DNA of 32,142 bases from Priapulus caudatus (Eukaryota; Priapulida; Priapulimorpha; Priapulimorphida; Priapulidae): contig NW_014577173.1 in assembly GCF_000485595.1 (NCBI RefSeq), positions 376,522 to 408,663 on the forward strand. Direction: 5' to 3'. The notes beneath the pieces are model-generated. The model saw only the letters and a program-made list of their open reading frames with translations, ran no database searches and was not told the origin of the DNA. The position numbers were made by a program, and so were the translations under genes. The number at the start of each line of letters is the position of its first letter. Positions within the stretch are counted from its first letter, which is position 1. Below, one piece after another: positions 1-8,400 of the stretch.

Positions 1-85
<85 letters not shown>

Positions 86-316
86 TTGTGTGTGTGTGCG
101 CGTGTAGTGCGTGCGTGCGCGCGTGTGTGTATATGCGTCTGTGTGTGTTGTGTGTGTGTGTGTGTGTGTGTATGTGTGTGTGTGCGCGCGTGTGTGCGTG
201 CGCTTGCGCGGCGCGCGAGTGTGTGGGTGTGTGCGTGTATGCGTGCGTACGTGCGTGCGTGCGTGTGTGTGTGTGCGCGTGCGTGCGTGCGTGCGCACGT
301 GTGTATGTAGTTAGGA
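1..316. repeat. TG / TGCG microsatellite
   Basis: The window opens with about 80 bases of pure (TG)n. This grades into interrupted TG and TGCG/CGTG tracts up to about 310. Alternating purine-pyrimidine DNA of this kind can adopt Z-form. The Cys-Val open reading frames across it are repeat translations, not genes. The repeat probably continues to the left of the window. Confidence 0.95.
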
Positions 317-440
317 CACGGGAGACGAACCGACGGTCTAGTGGCAGGTGCGGCGTGCTCTCATTAGACGGAATACCGAGGATGCGGTGTTCATGGGAAT
401 CAAGTTACGAGCCCACGCACAGCAATTAACGTTCTATAGG

Positions 441-505
441 ATAATATCAGGAGTTAATGAAGACAAACATATTTTGTCTTCATTAACTCCTAATCCTGAT
501 AATAT
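441..505. mobile_element. Short palindromic (hairpin) element, copy 1
   Basis: This is a near-perfect inverted repeat. The left arm reads ATAATATCAGGAGTTAATGA followed by AGACAAA, and the right arm is its reverse complement with about 5 extra bases. The loop is only a few bases. The outer ATCAGGAGT / ACTCCTGAT recurs at about 1498-1548, 8551-8606 and 29901-29957, so this is a dispersed foldback or MITE-like family. I see no coding capacity. Confidence 0.7.
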
Positions 506-780
506 ACCGCAGAGATAGGTGCCCGTTGCCATGCCGTGCCGCGAATAACTCCGCAGTTATGCATGCTGTCGATTCATGCATTCTCCCGTCTGCACGCATA
601 CACACGGTCTAAATGCACCAGGAAATTAATTTTCCCGTTTTGTATACGCTTAGTGAAATGTTCATCGGTTCGTTATAATGAAGTTCTGACTGTGTGACGC
701 ATGAAAAAGCATCGTTGCAGTGGCATACCCGTCAGTCCCCAGCGCATAGCAACGTGTACGTGCTGCTAGCAAGGCTGAGA

Positions 781-1039
781 GGGTCTATGTTCCCCAGGGT
801 ACTGCCGGAACGTACCCTGGTACTATCTAATATGCCGTACCGTACTTCGCCTACTCCACTAACGAGTCTAGGTAGTCGCCTACGCCTACTCCCTAACCCT
901 AACCCGAACCCGAACCCTAACCCTATTCCTAACCCTAATCCTAACCCTAACCATATCAAATAGTGACCAGGGTACGTTCTGGTATACCGGACCGTACCCA
1001 GGGTACGTTCCGGCAGTATACCCTGGGGGACATAGACCC
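781..1039. mobile_element. Inverted-repeat element with telomere-like core, copy A
   Basis: The terminal inverted repeats (TIRs) start GGGTCTATGTTCCCCAGGGT at 781 and end ACCCTGGGGGACATAGACCC at 1039. They pair over roughly 40 bp with small gaps. The right TIR also repeats the block CCAGGGTACGTTC. The centre (about 893-957) is a degenerate run of CCCTAA and CCCGAA units. At about 259 bp with no open frame it is MITE-like. A second copy with the same ends and core lies at about 16594-16922. No clear target-site duplication is visible. Confidence 0.75.
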
Positions 1040-1162
1040 TATGAGCGCTAGCGCGGCCCGAGTTTGGTCTGTCACCGTACGTCTTTATGATTGATGTATT
1101 GCACATAGAATCCACCTTGTAAATGCTGACGTGTAGGGATTCACATGCGTGCGAGGGGGGCT

Positions 1163-1437
1163 TACTCGGCAAGAGGAGAGAGAGAGAGGAGAGAAATGAG
1201 AAAGGCAAGAACGAGAATGAGAGACGTAGTGAGCTAGAGAGAGAGAGCAAGAGAGATGGTGAGGGAGAGATCGAGATAGGGCAAGAGACAGAAACAAAGA
1301 GAGAAACAGAGAGAGCGCGAGAGAGAGAGCGCGAGAGAGAGAGTGCGAGAGAGAGATGGAGAGGGAGAGAGAGCTAAAAAAGAAAAAAACACAGAGAGAA
1401 AGAGAGAGAGAGAGAGGAATGATAAAAAAGAGGTGAG
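1163..1437. repeat. GA-rich simple-sequence tract
   Basis: Purine-rich GAGA sequence with scattered interruptions. Open frames on both strands here are low-complexity Arg/Glu or Ser/Leu translations and are not called as genes. Confidence 0.9.
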
Positions 1438-1497
1438 AAGGGACACCATGACGAGACGAGAGAGGCGGTGAGCGGAATCCTGATAGCAGACTGCGTA

Positions 1498-1548
1498 GAT
1501 ACTATGAGGACAAATGTTTGTCTTCATTAACTCCTGATACTATATACA
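1498..1548. mobile_element. Short palindromic element, copy 2 (left arm truncated)
   Basis: The right arm GTTTGTCTTCATTAACTCCT followed by GATACTATAT is nearly identical to the right arm of the element at 441-505. The left arm is reduced to ATACTATGAGGACAAAT, missing about 11 bases, so the hairpin is no longer symmetric. It is a decayed copy of the same family about 1 kb away. Confidence 0.6.
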
Positions 1549-2045
1549 CAGACAACGTAGCCACTGTATCGCCCTTGATTACGTTGCGCGCTCGTAACGT
1601 GCCTGTTGCATTCCGCGACTCCAAGTGTTTCCCGCGCACTGTTACTACAGGTGATAATCACGAACATGAGACAAGCCACGAACACCCATTCAACAAACGT
1701 GACACGTGACGCATGACAGAATTTCAGCACGTGACACGTATATACGTTATACTTACATTATGTACGATCAGCGCGCAGTGCGCCTACAATGGTCACCTAC
1801 CTGTAATTGAAAGCAGATTCATATTTAGTATGCTGCAATGGATCACTCGACGATGTTTATTATTCGCAACACTCGCTCCTAGATTGCACCACCTTCCGTG
1901 CGACCAGGACACACGCACATGCAGCTGCACAGTCTATGAACATGAATACTGTATACGAACTAGCACCGACTCTCTAATGTGTTAATGTGTGACCGAATTT
2001 TCGTAGATATAATTACGTTGTTATAGGTATTACTATTTGTATATT
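1549..2045. other. Unassigned intergenic sequence
   Basis: No gene, RNA or repeat is recognised. Two CACGTG palindromes occur at 1703-1708 and 1728-1733, and a third distal one at 2613-2618. They match the E-box core found in front of the LRR gene, but their distance makes any role speculative. Confidence 0.5.
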
Positions 2046-2400
2046 ATGCTAATGTACATGGAATGGCGCTCGCGTCGCTGCATGGTCGCCATTGCCAGCT
2101 AAGATCATTTTCTTCGGTCGATCTTACATGCTGAAACTTTTTTCGCAAGTTTTTGAAAGGGATGCCCGGGAGAGATGTGCTTGGTAAAATTCGAACTAAA
2201 ATTTTCACGCGCCGCAATCCTTTCTCTATGCTAATGAACATGGAATGGTGTTCGCGTCGCTGGTTCCCGTTGCCACCCAAGCAAATTTTCTTCGGCCAAA
2301 CTTCCGCGCTCAAAATGGGCAGGGGCATGGCCGCAAGACATGTGCTTGGGAAAATCCGATCTAGAAAATTTACTTTCGAAACAATCTGTTCCCTATAGGC
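2046..2400. repeat. Two-copy tandem repeat, about 182 bp
   Basis: The segment beginning ATGCTAATGTACATGGAATG at 2046 recurs as ATGCTAATGAACATGGAATG at 2228. Shared blocks follow, including TCGCGTCGCTG, TTTTCTTCGG, GGGATG/GGCATGG and ATGTGCTTGG. The copies have diverged by substitutions and small indels. No long open frame is conserved between them, so this looks like a non-coding duplication. Confidence 0.75.
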
Positions 2401-3064
2401 GTGACATAAATATAGCGCAGATATTTAAAGGGAATATGGATCGATAGTGGTAGATACAAAATATGTTGTTTTAAAATTGTAATAAAGATTGGAATAAATT
2501 TTATATATCGTTTTTTTGTATAAACGGGGAATTCGTCGCACTTGCTTCGCGCATTGCGCTTTCAAGGAAATTTGGATGCAGATCCGGTCTCTACCTACGC
2601 AAGTAGAAGCGTCACGTGACACCAGTGACTTATCTGCCCCGGTACATATCTACCACGTTACCGGTAGATGTCAGTGCGCCTGAGTACAGTCATGCCGGAA
2701 GCTGTATCATAATAGCGGGTAAAGGCCAATCCTTCAGCCATTCTCGGATCATAACACCTCCACTTGCCGACAGGGGAACAACTGCGAGCAGAGCCTACGC
2801 TGTGGACGACTATAGGTATTGACGTAAAAGCATGTGACATTACATCTGCCACCAACCATCAAACGCTAATTGTCAACTCGTCGATTCAAAGGTTAGTTCC
2901 CTCGGATAACGCTAGGCGTCGCTAATCAGAGTGAATCGCGCTGACGCTGCTGCACCGACGTCCGTTTCGTCGCCGCGGCGTGACGCTGCTAGCGACACCT
3001 AGTGGCAGCACGCAATAACTCCGTCGACGACGTTTATCGACCTCCGGGTCGACGGGGACAGAAT
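2401..3064. other. Upstream region of the LRR gene, no gene seen
   Basis: AT-rich up to about 2520, then more GC-rich towards the gene. Short open frames on both strands show no recognisable domain, no codon bias and no splice-site support, so none is called. Confidence 0.5.
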
Positions 3065-3116
3065 CACGTGGCGCCGAGTGCGTTATCACGTGACTAGGTG
3101 AGTTCGCCATCACGTG
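3065..3116. promoter_or_regulatory. Cluster of three CACGTG E-boxes upstream of the LRR gene
   Basis: CACGTG occurs at 3065-3070, 3087-3092 and 3111-3116, each preceded by AT (ATCACGTG). Start-to-start spacing is 22 and 24 bp, about two helical turns. The last site ends 28 bases before the chosen ATG. CACGTG is the core bound by bHLH-zip factors such as the USF, MITF/TFE and MYC families. Which factor acts here, and where transcription starts, cannot be told from sequence. Confidence 0.5.
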
Positions 3117-3144
3117 TTCCCGTCACCGACGACGCGCGCACGCG

Positions 3145-3498
3145 ATGCGACGCCCGCTGTTTCCGGTGACGACACTGCTTCTTGTCGTCGCCGTCGCGTC
3201 GGCGGCAGCCTGCCCCGACGACTGCACGTGCTCGTTCATTGCGAGCAGCCGCGGCACCAGGGGGCGCCCCGAGATGAGGGTCGCGTGCAAGGGCCTGAGC
3301 AGTCTACCGCAGGCAATCGACTATCCGACCGAGACGTCGACGGTGGTCATCCGCGAGAGTCGGCTGACCGGCATCCCGACGGACGCGTTCAAGGGCGTGC
3401 CGTACCTGACGCGGGTGGAGATACACAACAGCAGCGTGGCAGCTGTCGGCGCGTTCGCCTTTCGAGGCTTGGATCGCCTCAGTCATCTCATCATACGG
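3145..3498 (+). CDS. LRR gene exon 1: signal peptide, LRRNT, LRR1-2 and start of LRR3
   Basis: The ATG at 3145 is chosen because it is followed at once by a signal sequence (MRRPLFPVTTLLLVVAVASA) and then the CPDDCTC cap. It encodes residues 1-118. Two LRRs follow, ending TDAFKGVP and AFAFRGLD. The exon ends after ...LSHLIIR at CGG|GTAATT in phase 0. Reading through would give only four more codons before a stop, which supports the splice. Confidence 0.85.
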
Positions 3499-3628
3499 GT
3501 AATTAAGCGATGATCTTGTCTACAGTATGATCTCTCTCTCTTGCTCGCGCGCTCTCATTCTCTCCCCGCCTCTCTCTCTCTCTGCTATCTCTCTCTCTTT
3601 CTCTCTTGCTTTCTCTCTATATCTCTCT

Positions 3629-3674
<46 letters not shown>

Positions 3675-5561
3675 CGGGCAGCTCGCGTCTCCCGTCAGGC
3701 TCTCTCTCTCTCTCTCTTGTTCTCTCTTTCTCTCTCTCCCCTCTCTCTCGCTATCGTCTCCTCTCGCTCCTCCTTGCTTTTCCCGCCCTATATTATATAT
3801 ATACTATATATATATACTATATATATAATATTTAATATGTGTGCTGTGTGTGTGTATATATATATTTGTCTTCTTTTTCTTCTTCTTTTTCTCACTCTCT
3901 TGCTCACTCCCCCACCTCTCTTTCTCGCGCGCTCTCTCCATGAATACTGATCACTGACCAGCACGCGCCTTGATGGCCTAATTGACTCTACTGACGCTTG
4001 GAAAACCAAGTTAGGCTGTCATCTTACGGATAATTAATGACCTTCCACGTAATAGCTCAGTATAGCCAAATAAATTAACTCACCAGTCTACATAGAGGCT
4101 TAAGTTCATTGCCCACATCAGGCGAGTAATGTGAACACTCCTGCCATACAGGTAACGTTGTGCATGTTGCGAACTATAACTACGTTGCAGCATAACTAAT
4201 TCCTCCTACCGAACAGGTAAGGTAATTCCTGCCATCGTACAGGTAATGTAATTAATACGTACGTTGTACAGGAGATGTAATCACTGTCATCTTACAGGTA
4301 AGGTAATCAATACGTACGTTGTAACGGTGATGTAATCACTGTCATCTTACAGGTAAGGCAATCAATACGCTGTACAGGTAGGCTAAGCCCTATCATCGTA
4401 CATGTTATATTATCGCCGCGATCGTGCAGGTGAATCTAACAATGACACACTAAGACGAGTTCAGTTCCCCCAATGCTGTTCAACGCGTTATCAATCAGGC
4501 CGTTGCAATTCGATCTGACATCTTTCTCCCTGCAGAACAATGCAATCCAAGTTCTACAGTCGAACTCCATGGGCGACATAAAAGGATTTCGCAACAAAAA
4601 GATTATCATCGACCTGGAACATAACGCCATTCAGGTCATCGAGGGACACGCCTTCAACGGCACGAGCTTCGTTAGCTCGCTGCTGCTCTCTAACGGTGAG
4701 CCCAGATGGGCAGGGTTGACCGGCCAGGGGAATTGACACTTCGCAGTTAGTTTTGTGGGACCTGCTTCGATTATATTGTTATTGAAAACTGTAAATATGG
4801 ATTTGATGGGACGCTAGAAATGTTTCTCTGCGCAATTAAATGTGCTGCAGCATAATCACTGTAGGTATTCATTGTAGTCTGTTACAACTAAGATATGTCG
4901 TCTATTACAGCTAACACCTGTCGTCTGCTACAGCTAACACCTGTCGTCTGCTACAGCTAACACCTGTCGTCTGTTACAGCTAACACCTGTCGTCTGTTAC
5001 AGCTAACACCTGTCGTCTGTTACAGCTAACACCTGTCGTCTGCTACAGCTAACACCTGTCGTCTGCTACAGCTAACACCTGTCGTCTCCAACTAACACCT
5101 GACTTCTATTACAGGTAACCCCATCGTCACGCTGCGCACCGACGCATTCTCGGGTCTTCAATACGTCAATTTGCTCGAGCTGCATCTGCCGCACCTGCTC
5201 AGCATCGAGCCGTACGCCTTCCGCGGTCTCTGGAACGTGACGCGGCTGACGCTCTCGGGTTTTAGCGTCGCCCAGCTGCCGGCGCACGCCTTCTCGGGAC
5301 TCGAGTCCGTGCGGACGTTCGTCATGAGCAACGTTACTGTCGACGCGATCGAGAGTCGAGCCTTCGAGGACGTGTACGGCTTCACGAATCTGAAGATCGC
5401 CAACGCGTCGATCGGCGCGATCCGCACGGACGCGTTCCACGGCGCGCGCGAGACGATGAACTTCGTCATCACGATGTCACACATCGGTCTCATCGAGACG
5501 TACGCCTTCCACGGCATGGACGACGTGTACCTGTACCAGGTACGCGGCGGTGCGCGCGCAC

Positions 5562-5619
<58 letters not shown>

Positions 5620-5686
5620 CGGGAGAGCGCCAACGAAGGAGAGAAAGTGGGAGAGTGTGTGTGAGAAAAGACGAGGGAATAGAAAA

Positions 5687-5725
<39 letters not shown>

Positions 5726-5803
5726 CGGGGAGAGCACCAACGAAGGAGAGAGAAGGTGGGAGAGTGTGAGAGAAAAAATTGGAGAGAATGGAAAAATAGA
5801 TAG

Positions 5804-5834
<31 letters not shown>

Positions 5835-5852
5835 CGCGGAGAGAGTGCCAAC

Positions 5853-5887
<35 letters not shown>

Positions 5888-5936
5888 AGAGTGTGTAAGA
5901 AAAGAGGAGTGACTTGAAAAATAGAGAGAGAGAGAA

Positions 5937-5968
<32 letters not shown>

Positions 5969-6193
5969 GCGCCGGGAGAACGCCAACGAAGGAGAAAGAG
6001 AGAGGCGCCGGGAGAACGCCAACGAAGGAGAGAGAAAGAGAGAGAGAGAGTGTGGGAGAGTGTGGGAGAAAAACGGGGAGAAAATGGAAAAATAGAGAGA
6101 GGAAGAGAGAAAGACACAGGAGAGCGCCAACAAAGGAGTATGTGTGAGAGAGAATGTGTGAGAGAGGGGGATAGAATAGAGAAGGAGAGGGGC

Positions 6194-6230
<37 letters not shown>

Positions 6231-8346
6231 AAGGGAGAGCGAGAGACGATAGAGAGAGAGACGCGGGGTAGCTCGAACAAAGGAGAGAGTGTGTGTGGGA
6301 ACGGTAAAGAGAAGTGGGGGAGGCAGAGAGAAAGAACATCACAGGGAGAGCGCTAGAGAGTGGGGAGATAGGACGAAATGGCGGAATGGGAAACTGGCGA
6401 AACGGGAAACTGGCGAAATGGGAAACTGGCGAAGTGGGAAACTGGCGAAATGGGAAAATGGCGAAGTTGGAAATGGCGAAACGGGAAATGGCGAAATGGC
6501 AAATGGCGAAGTGGGAATTTTTAATGGCGAAATGGCAAATGACGAAGTGGGAAAATGGCGAAATGGGAATAAACCGTATAAAAACCCAGCGACACGGGTC
6601 ATTAAACGTAAGCAAATCACGTCATAGGTTATTTTAGTAATAGTCAAGGTAACATGAGCCGAGCGCAGCGAGCGACACGGGTCGCACACGCCGGTCGCGT
6701 GGCGCACACGTGTCGCGCGCGGGACACAAGAAAGGCGAGAGAGAAAGTAATCACCTACACAAGGCGACACTATGACATTTTAGTACCTATAGAAGGACAT
6801 CACACCTTGATCTCGCATGTCGACTAATAAAGAACAAACAACGAACGCCGCCGACAAATGTGTACTATGAAAATATGAGAGCATGAATCGAACTGCCGCG
6901 ACTCCCAATACAAGGACTTCTAGAAGCTCCAGCTGCCATTCTCACGCTAGAGAAGGAAGTCTCTCACCTTCAGTTGTCCATACAATACTGGAGAAGGACA
7001 CAGAATTGCACCATCCGCACGCAACAAGGCCTTGACGCGCAGGCCACGCATTCCTCCAGCAGTATAAATAACGAACAGTTTCGACAAGAAGGCAGACACG
7101 GTTCCACGGTGCTTGACAGCTCCCGACGCTGTCAGCACACAGATTCCGCTGATCTCACCTGCTGGGGATCACCACGCTACCGTCGCTGCTGGACATCACT
7201 GACTGAGGACCTGCCTGCTGCCTGCGACCTGCAGGACTCAACGCTCGTAAATATGTACTGCATTTGTAAACCAGTCGCTTGTCTGTATGTGCCTGGTGTA
7301 TAAGATATGTATTGTATGTATATCACACGTGCCTGTTACACGAGCTCACGAGCTTTCCTATATCTCTTCATCTCTCTGTCTGAGAGAGCTGCTTCTCAGC
7401 TTCGCAGCTTCTCCTACACGTCGTCTCCGTTTACATGCGCACAGATCTACAACAACGACATCGACGCCATCGAGCAACGCGCCATCGTCGGCGTGCGCTT
7501 CTACACGTTCTTCTACAACAACAGACTCGACTGCGGCTGCGGCGTCTACCCGCTGTTCGAGGAACACATGATCGAAGCAAACGTTCCTATCGTTGAGAAC
7601 AATCGCTGTCAAGAGGTGAGAGACCGCGAGCGTGGCGCCCCCTCCCCGCAACGCTCTCACGCGCGAAACAATCCCACCGTTAGATAATAAAAAGATAATG
7701 CGCTAATATAGTTTAATTAACTTAATTAAATTCATTTAACGAAATTAATTAAGTAATTTGATAATAAAACTAATAGAATTACATGATTATCCTAATGATA
7801 ATGTACCTAATAATCCTAATAGAATTAAACGAATATTATTAATTTAATTTTAAATTAAACTAAAAAAAAACAATGAATATTCTTCAAAGAGTGTGTAGGG
7901 TATTATGTGCGTGTGCGTGTGTGTATGTGTGTATGTGTGTGGGAGTATCTCTACTCGTCAGCCGCATTGCTCACGCAGCAGGTGGACAGCGCAATATCGT
8001 TGCAATTACAACTCAACTTGTCCGTCGCTTTGCGGCGAATCTTCTGACAAATCAAGTGCCAGCCGCATCCCCCCCCCCCGGACTGACACGCAATGCCGCG
8101 CTGCATTGCTCAGCAGCTAATCTCACACCGAACTCGTTTGTCATTTTGATTTGTTTACAGCCAAAGGAGATCGTGGATGTGGATGCATCAGGAGCGTCGA
8201 GTCTGCGCAAGAGCGACAGGATCGGTGAGATTGTCAACGGACCGGCATTAATTCTGCAGTGTGCGCCATCCACGGCTCCCGTCCGCACTGTCTCCGGCCT
8301 TCTTACGGCCCTGGTGGTAGTGGGCAGCATGATTGTTCTCATTTAA
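3145..8346 (+). CDS. Secreted leucine-rich-repeat protein, probably GPI-anchored (five exons, 431 aa)
   Basis: Spliced model: 3145-3498, 4536-4695, 5115-5539, 7445-7615, 8161-8346; 1296 nt including TAA. All introns are GT-AG and the frame is kept throughout. The protein has a signal peptide (residues about 1-20), an LRRNT cysteine cap beginning CPDDCTC, about 11 LRRs of roughly 24 residues (LxxLxL..N.I..L...AF.G), an LRRCT cap (DCGCG ... NRC ... LQC) and a hydrophobic tail ending MIVLI with no basic residues after it. That tail resembles a GPI-attachment signal; a very short transmembrane end is the alternative. Five NxS/T sequons (NSS, NGT, NVT, NVT, NAS) fit an extracellular protein. LRR ectodomains of this layout act in cell-surface recognition or adhesion. 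I cannot assign a ligand or orthologue. Both caps are present, so the protein looks complete. Confidence 0.85.
3535..3780. repeat. CT microsatellite in intron 1
   Basis: (CT)n with TTTCT interruptions, forming a long pyrimidine tract on the coding strand. It is followed at 3785-3870 by (TA)n and a short (TG)n/(TA)n mix. Intron 1 spans 3499-4535. Confidence 0.9.
4141..4440 (+). repeat. Intron 1 tandem array carrying juxtaposed CAG|GT splice-like sites
   Basis: Degenerate units of about 26-28 bp, organised as pairs of about 55 bp around TGTCATCTTACAGGTAAGG and TACGTTGTACAGGTGATG. CAG|GT occurs with CAG at 4149, 4214, 4240, 4295, 4350, 4375 and 4427. At 4295 and 4350 a pyrimidine-bearing acceptor (CATCTTACAG) is joined directly to a strong donor (GTAAGG). 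The array ends about 100 bases before exon 2. Confidence 0.7.
4536..4695 (+). CDS. LRR gene exon 2: LRR3-4 and start of LRR5
   Basis: The acceptor TCTTTCTCCCTGCAG precedes NNAIQVLQSNSMGD, which completes the LRR begun in exon 1. A second LRR (HNAIQVIEGHAFNGTS) follows, then the start of LRR5 (SSLLLSN). The exon leaves at AACG|GTGAGC in phase 1; the split glycine codon (residue 172) is completed by GT from exon 3. It covers residues 119-172. Confidence 0.8.
4897..5114 (+). repeat. 23-bp tandem array of acceptor-like modules ending at the exon 3 splice site
   Basis: The unit CTAACACCTGTCGTCTGCTA plus CAG starts at 4911, 4934, 4957, 4980, 5003, 5026 and 5049. A 20-bp variant starts at 5072, and the last unit (5092-5114) ends in TTCTATTACAG, the acceptor used for exon 3. 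Each unit contains a branch-point-like CTAAC, a pyrimidine-biased stretch and TACAG, so the real 3' splice site is the final member of a row of lookalikes. This fills about half of intron 2 (4696-5114). Confidence 0.8.
5115..5539 (+). CDS. LRR gene exon 3: LRR5-10 and start of LRR11
   Basis: Residues 172-313. It opens with GNPIVTLRTDAFSGLQ, then regular repeats ending EPYAFRGLW, PAHAFSGLE, ESRAFEDVY, RTDAFHGAR and ETYAFHGMD. It leaves after ...DDVYLYQ at CAG|GTACGC in phase 0. The exon is GC-rich with strong C/G third-position bias, unlike the flanking introns. It begins with GTAACC, so the acceptor is directly followed by donor-like bases. Confidence 0.85.
5556..6300. repeat. Compound GA microsatellite / minisatellite in intron 3
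   Basis: (GA)n tracts are interrupted by a recurring non-simple block of the form GGCGC-GGGAGAGCGCCAACGAAGGA. Copies begin near 5614, 5720, 5831, 5967, 6002, 6115 and 6248. Several are followed by GTGGGAGAGTGTG and GAAAAATAG. The mixture behaves like a degenerate higher-order repeat of 35-135 bp. The long minus-strand frame through it is a low-complexity Ser/Leu translation. Confidence 0.85.
6374..6575. repeat. Minisatellite with 16-bp (2 x 8 bp) unit in intron 3
   Basis: Clean early units read AACTGGCGAAACGGGA, AACTGGCGAAATGGGA and AACTGGCGAAGTGGGA. Later units shrink to 8-bp multiples of GAAATGGC / GAAACGGG. It is distinct from the neighbouring GA tract. The unit is non-coding here, as it lies inside intron 3 (5540-7444). 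Confidence 0.8.
6576..7444. other. Remainder of intron 3
   Basis: Mixed sequence without a recognised repeat. A 109-codon plus-strand frame (6974-7303) starts with ATG but shows no domain and lies wholly inside the intron, so it is not called. A GC-rich imperfect inverted stretch (about 6655-6725) contains several CGACACGGGTC / GTGTCGCGCG pieces. Confidence 0.4.
7445..7615 (+). CDS. LRR gene exon 4: end of LRR11 and first part of LRRCT
   Basis: The acceptor TTTACATGCGCACAG precedes IYNNDIDAIEQRAIVG, completing the last LRR. The C-terminal cap follows: NNRLDCGCGVYPLFEEH ... NNRCQE, with the expected Cys-x-Cys and third cysteine. It leaves at GAG|GTGAGA in phase 0. It covers residues 314-370. 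Confidence 0.85.
7680..7950. repeat. AT-rich tract and short TG microsatellite in intron 4
   Basis: TTAATTAAATT-type low-complexity sequence (about 7685-7870) is followed by GTGTGTATGTGTG (about 7905-7945). Intron 4 spans 7616-8160 and ends in TTGATTTGTTTACAG. Open frames across it are extensions of exon 5 or noise. Confidence 0.75.
8161..8346 (+). CDS. LRR gene exon 5: end of LRRCT and hydrophobic C-terminus
   Basis: Begins PKEIVDVDAS, continuing the cap as in other LRRCT domains (C-x-x-P). It supplies the fourth cap cysteine in LILQCAPS, and ends with a short spacer, a hydrophobic stretch (VSGLLTALVVVGSMIVLI) and TAA. Small residues (APSTAP) ahead of the hydrophobic tail suit a GPI omega site. 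It covers residues 371-431. Confidence 0.8.
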   Translation, partial: PKEIVDVDASGASSLRKSDRIGEIVNGPALILQCAPSTAPVRTVSGLLTALVVVGSMIVLI

Positions 8347-8400
8347 ACAGCAGCAATTGAAGCCTTTCGACTGGCATAAACCTTAATTATAACAAAAGTT

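Noticed and set aside
2-429. Cys-Val rich open frames in the first 430 bases
   Set aside because: Translations of (TG)n, open in several frames at once.
893-957. True chromosome end
   Set aside because: Telomere-like runs here are short, internal, in both orientations and enclosed by inverted repeats, so they are interstitial.
4897-5114. CRISPR-like regular repeats
   Set aside because: The units are contiguous without unique spacers, and the DNA is a eukaryotic intron. It is a tandem repeat.
5158-6615. 485-codon minus-strand open frame
   Set aside because: It runs through the GA minisatellite and antisense to LRR exon 3. The protein is low-complexity Ser/Leu followed by the antisense of an LRR exon. 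The true coding strand is plus.
6974-7303. 109-codon open frame inside intron 3
   Set aside because: No recognised domain, wholly intronic, no splice signals that would add it to the LRR protein in frame.
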